DNA from: Crocodylus rhombifer
Lineage: Eukaryota; Chordata; Crocodylia; Crocodylidae
Length of the DNA: 64,000 nt
Reading direction: 5' to 3'
NCBI GenBank assembly: GCA_038503035.1
Contig: JAVSML010024629.1
Location: forward strand, 73,799-137,798
Shown here: positions 62,186-64,000 of the stretch, in pieces
How the letters are laid out: every line of letters begins with the position of its first letter
Position numbering within the stretch: the first letter of the stretch is position 1
Position numbers and translations under genes: made by a program
Notes under the pieces: generated by a model
The model's database searches: none
Seen by the model: only the letters and a program-made list of their open reading frames with translations
Told to the model about the DNA's origin: nothing

Positions 62186-62710
62186 TCACATGTGCATATA
62201 TATAAAAAGCCTTTAGGCTCATCATCATTTGCATGTTACAGGGGTGAATACCTTAACAATTATCTGTGGTTTTTTTAATGCACCATGGTGGAAGATAAGA
62301 AATTTAGGAGGAAAAGAGACAAGTGATAAAGTTTATGACAAAACCACAACAGACTTGATTAAGCAAAAATATCATAACACAATGACAAACAGACCAAAAT
62401 CATTTTTATTTTAAGTAATGAACTGTTGGTATAAAGTGGCATAAATCTGGGACTGCACTTATTTTTTTTGTCTTGTTTGAATATAGAGTTGTCACTTAAT
62501 TGATCAGCAGGCATCCAGGTTTTCTGTTTCCCGTGGTAAAATGGAGTAAAAAGCAGATTTCCCCCTTTAACAAAGGAAAATGCATGTGGCAGAAAGCCAC
62601 CTTGGTTTCTCCCCAAAAATCTCTGCCCTGTGACAATGTGATTAAAATCTCTGCACTGTGACCATTTGATTAGGATGAGCCCAGCACAGGAGTCACACCT
62701 CAGCCTCTCT

Positions 62711-63603
62711 CTTTAGGTAACTTGAGCTGGCTGCATTCCTGAGGGAGGGGGGAAACCTGCTCCCTCTGCCTACGTGACTGGCATCAGCTACCTGGGTGAG
62801 GGGTTTCTGCCTGGTGTGCTGGAGTCTGCCCGGCAACTAGTGATGTATTTCAAATTGGTTGGCCAGCAGCCAACAGGTGCTGGCCTCCACTGGACCAGGT
62901 GAATGAGGTCACAGGGGCTACATAAGTTAGGACTGCCCAGGAGGAGGGGGCAGCCGCCATGCGGGGGACTCAGAGAAGCTTTACCATCTGAAACTGGCTC
63001 TCTCCCCCATAACTCATGAGCAAGGAACTGCCTGCCTCCAAAGGGAAACTTCACCAGCCTTTGGAAGATGCTTGTGAGTAAGCTACTCAAGATCTGATTA
63101 CATATCTAGCTGGCAGTAACTCAGATGCGTGATCAAACGGCTACCTCAGCCAGACTGTTTGCTCTTTAGGATTTCTAGGATATTGCTCAGTCTTGTACCC
63201 TACTTTCACCTTACCCCTGTAATCAATAAAAGTTCTCCTTTGTGACCGGTGTGGGAGACTTAGAGGGGTGGGTCTAAATTATGCCTAAGAGACCCCTTTG
63301 GTCTGCGGACTAAGGGAGACTGTACTTTTTGCGCCCAGACTTGGGGAAGTGCCCCAAGTGCCTGTACTGGGTCGAGTACCCATAGGACTTTAGGCCTGTG
63401 TTTCCCTGAGGACACAGGGCCGAAAGTGAGTCCATTCTCAGGGTGGTTGCAGCTACGTTACCCCCCAGGCTAGCAAGTGTGATCCAGAAAGGGGTCGGGC
63501 CGGATGTAAGGCGCCCCTAGGGAGGCATTCGGAGCCTGGCAGGTGGGAGGGCGCAGGGAGGTGGGCGGCTCAACGCAGGAGCACCCCCTACTGGCCCGCC
63601 ACA
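62711..63603 (+). mobile_element. Solo LTR, plus orientation (relative of 48.1-49.0 kb)
   Basis: Shares ordered landmarks with the minus-strand LTR: AACTTGAGCTGG, CATTCCTGAGG, TTTCAAATTGGTTGGCCAGC, GACTGCCCAGGAGG, CTTGTGAGTAAGCTACTCAA, GGTGTGGGAGAC and AGCACCCCCTACTGG, ending CCACA at 63603. ACATAAG near 62923 is a weak TATA-like site and AATAAA at 63225-63230 is an intact poly(A) signal. The left end is unclear. No adjacent viral genes, so a recombined solo LTR is likely; the retroviral or other LTR class was not determined. Confidence 0.72.
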
Positions 63604-64000
63604 GCGTATTTGTCATATTACCGGAGAAACCCATGGTTTTTGCACTTTTGCAAAGAGCTCTCTGCAGGCTGACAGTTCCAGCCTGCAGAAGGCTGCAGGG
63701 AGTAGGAGGAGGACGGTCAGGCAGGGGGCACCATGTGTATGTATATTCACATGGCTGCCAGGCAGCCTGGAGAGCAGCTCTCACAGATAAGTTGGTGGGG
63801 GGGGAGGGGCCCCCCATAGGGACGGAGTGAAGGAGGGAGAAAGGAAGGGAGGGAGTTAGGCAGGGCTGTAATGCATGGCCTCTGCCCAGTCGGGAGGGGT
63901 TTGGGATGGGGCTGTAATGCATGGCTGTACCACCCTGGCTGGGAGCAGGACAAGGTCACAGACAGCTTGTCCAGAGGGCTGGGGGTGAGGTCAACTCCCT
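63604..64000. other. GC-rich end of window, no gene
   Basis: Contains two copies of GGGCTGTAATGCATGGC (about 63863 and 63910). Nothing else is recognisable; open frames here are composition effects. Confidence 0.5.

Larger units (their letters stand above)
19330..64000 (-). other. WASF3: WASF3 intron 1 and/or 5' flank
   Basis: Everything to the right of exon 2. The known gene has a long first intron between a non-coding exon 1 and the ATG exon, so most or all of this is probably intron 1. No CpG-rich promoter block was seen; the GC-rich stretches (34.5-35.5, 37.4-38.1, 42.4-43.0, 46.0-46.8 and 58.2-59.5 kb) are low in CpG and repeat-like. Exon 1 was not identified and may lie beyond 64000, so the intron/flank boundary is inference. 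Confidence 0.6.

Noticed and set aside
48075..63603. The two LTRs as ends of one provirus
   Set aside because: They are in opposite orientation, and the sequence between them holds CR1, MIR and hAT elements, not gag/pol/env.

Overview
This window is vertebrate nuclear DNA. Four split coding exons with canonical splice sites sit in very long introns, and the introns are full of CR1 LINE copies, hAT-like non-autonomous DNA elements, LTR pieces and old MIR-type SINEs. CR1 copies with an ATGAAATCT-type 3' tail, plus dispersed repeats I know from turtles and crocodilians, point to a non-avian sauropsid. A crocodilian is my first guess and a turtle the alternative; the species cannot be fixed from the sequence alone.

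The only host gene I can support is WASF3 (WAVE3), on the minus strand. Coding exons 2 to 5 lie at 19329-19187, 12055-11921, 7926-7773 and 2503-2386. They join in phase to give the first 180 residues, which cover the WAVE homology domain up to the start of the basic region. The remaining exons lie to the left of the window. The non-coding first exon and promoter lie to the right or went unrecognised, so 19330-64000 is read as intron 1 and/or upstream sequence.

Layout: 1-2385 partial intron 5, quiet and AT-rich. 2504-7772 intron 4, with a hAT-like fragment, an old CR1 split by an insertion and a young CR1 3' end. 7927-11920 intron 3, with three hAT-like elements in a row. 12056-19186 intron 2, with few repeats but a perfect 27-bp foldback at 16.5 kb. 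19330-64000 is a repeat-dense stretch: a long CR1 (23.4-25.4 kb), a palindromic MITE (30.3 kb), a fossil non-CR1 reverse transcriptase with a 293-bp near-identical second copy (31-32.5 kb), DNA-transposon-like pairs (34-38 kb), CR1 in both orientations (39.5-42.2 kb), a possible solo LTR (45.6-46.8 kb), an inverted pair of related LTRs (48.1-49.0 and 62.7-63.6 kb), a serial-palindrome element (50.8 kb), hAT-like elements (52.0, 55.1 and 57.4 kb) and young CR1 copies (54.1 and 61.5 kb).

I found no operon, CRISPR array, tRNA or rRNA, and no new protein-coding system. The most unusual signals are structural: the 293-bp duplication of a reverse-transcriptase fossil into another repeat, the two perfect short foldbacks, and several palindrome-built non-autonomous elements.
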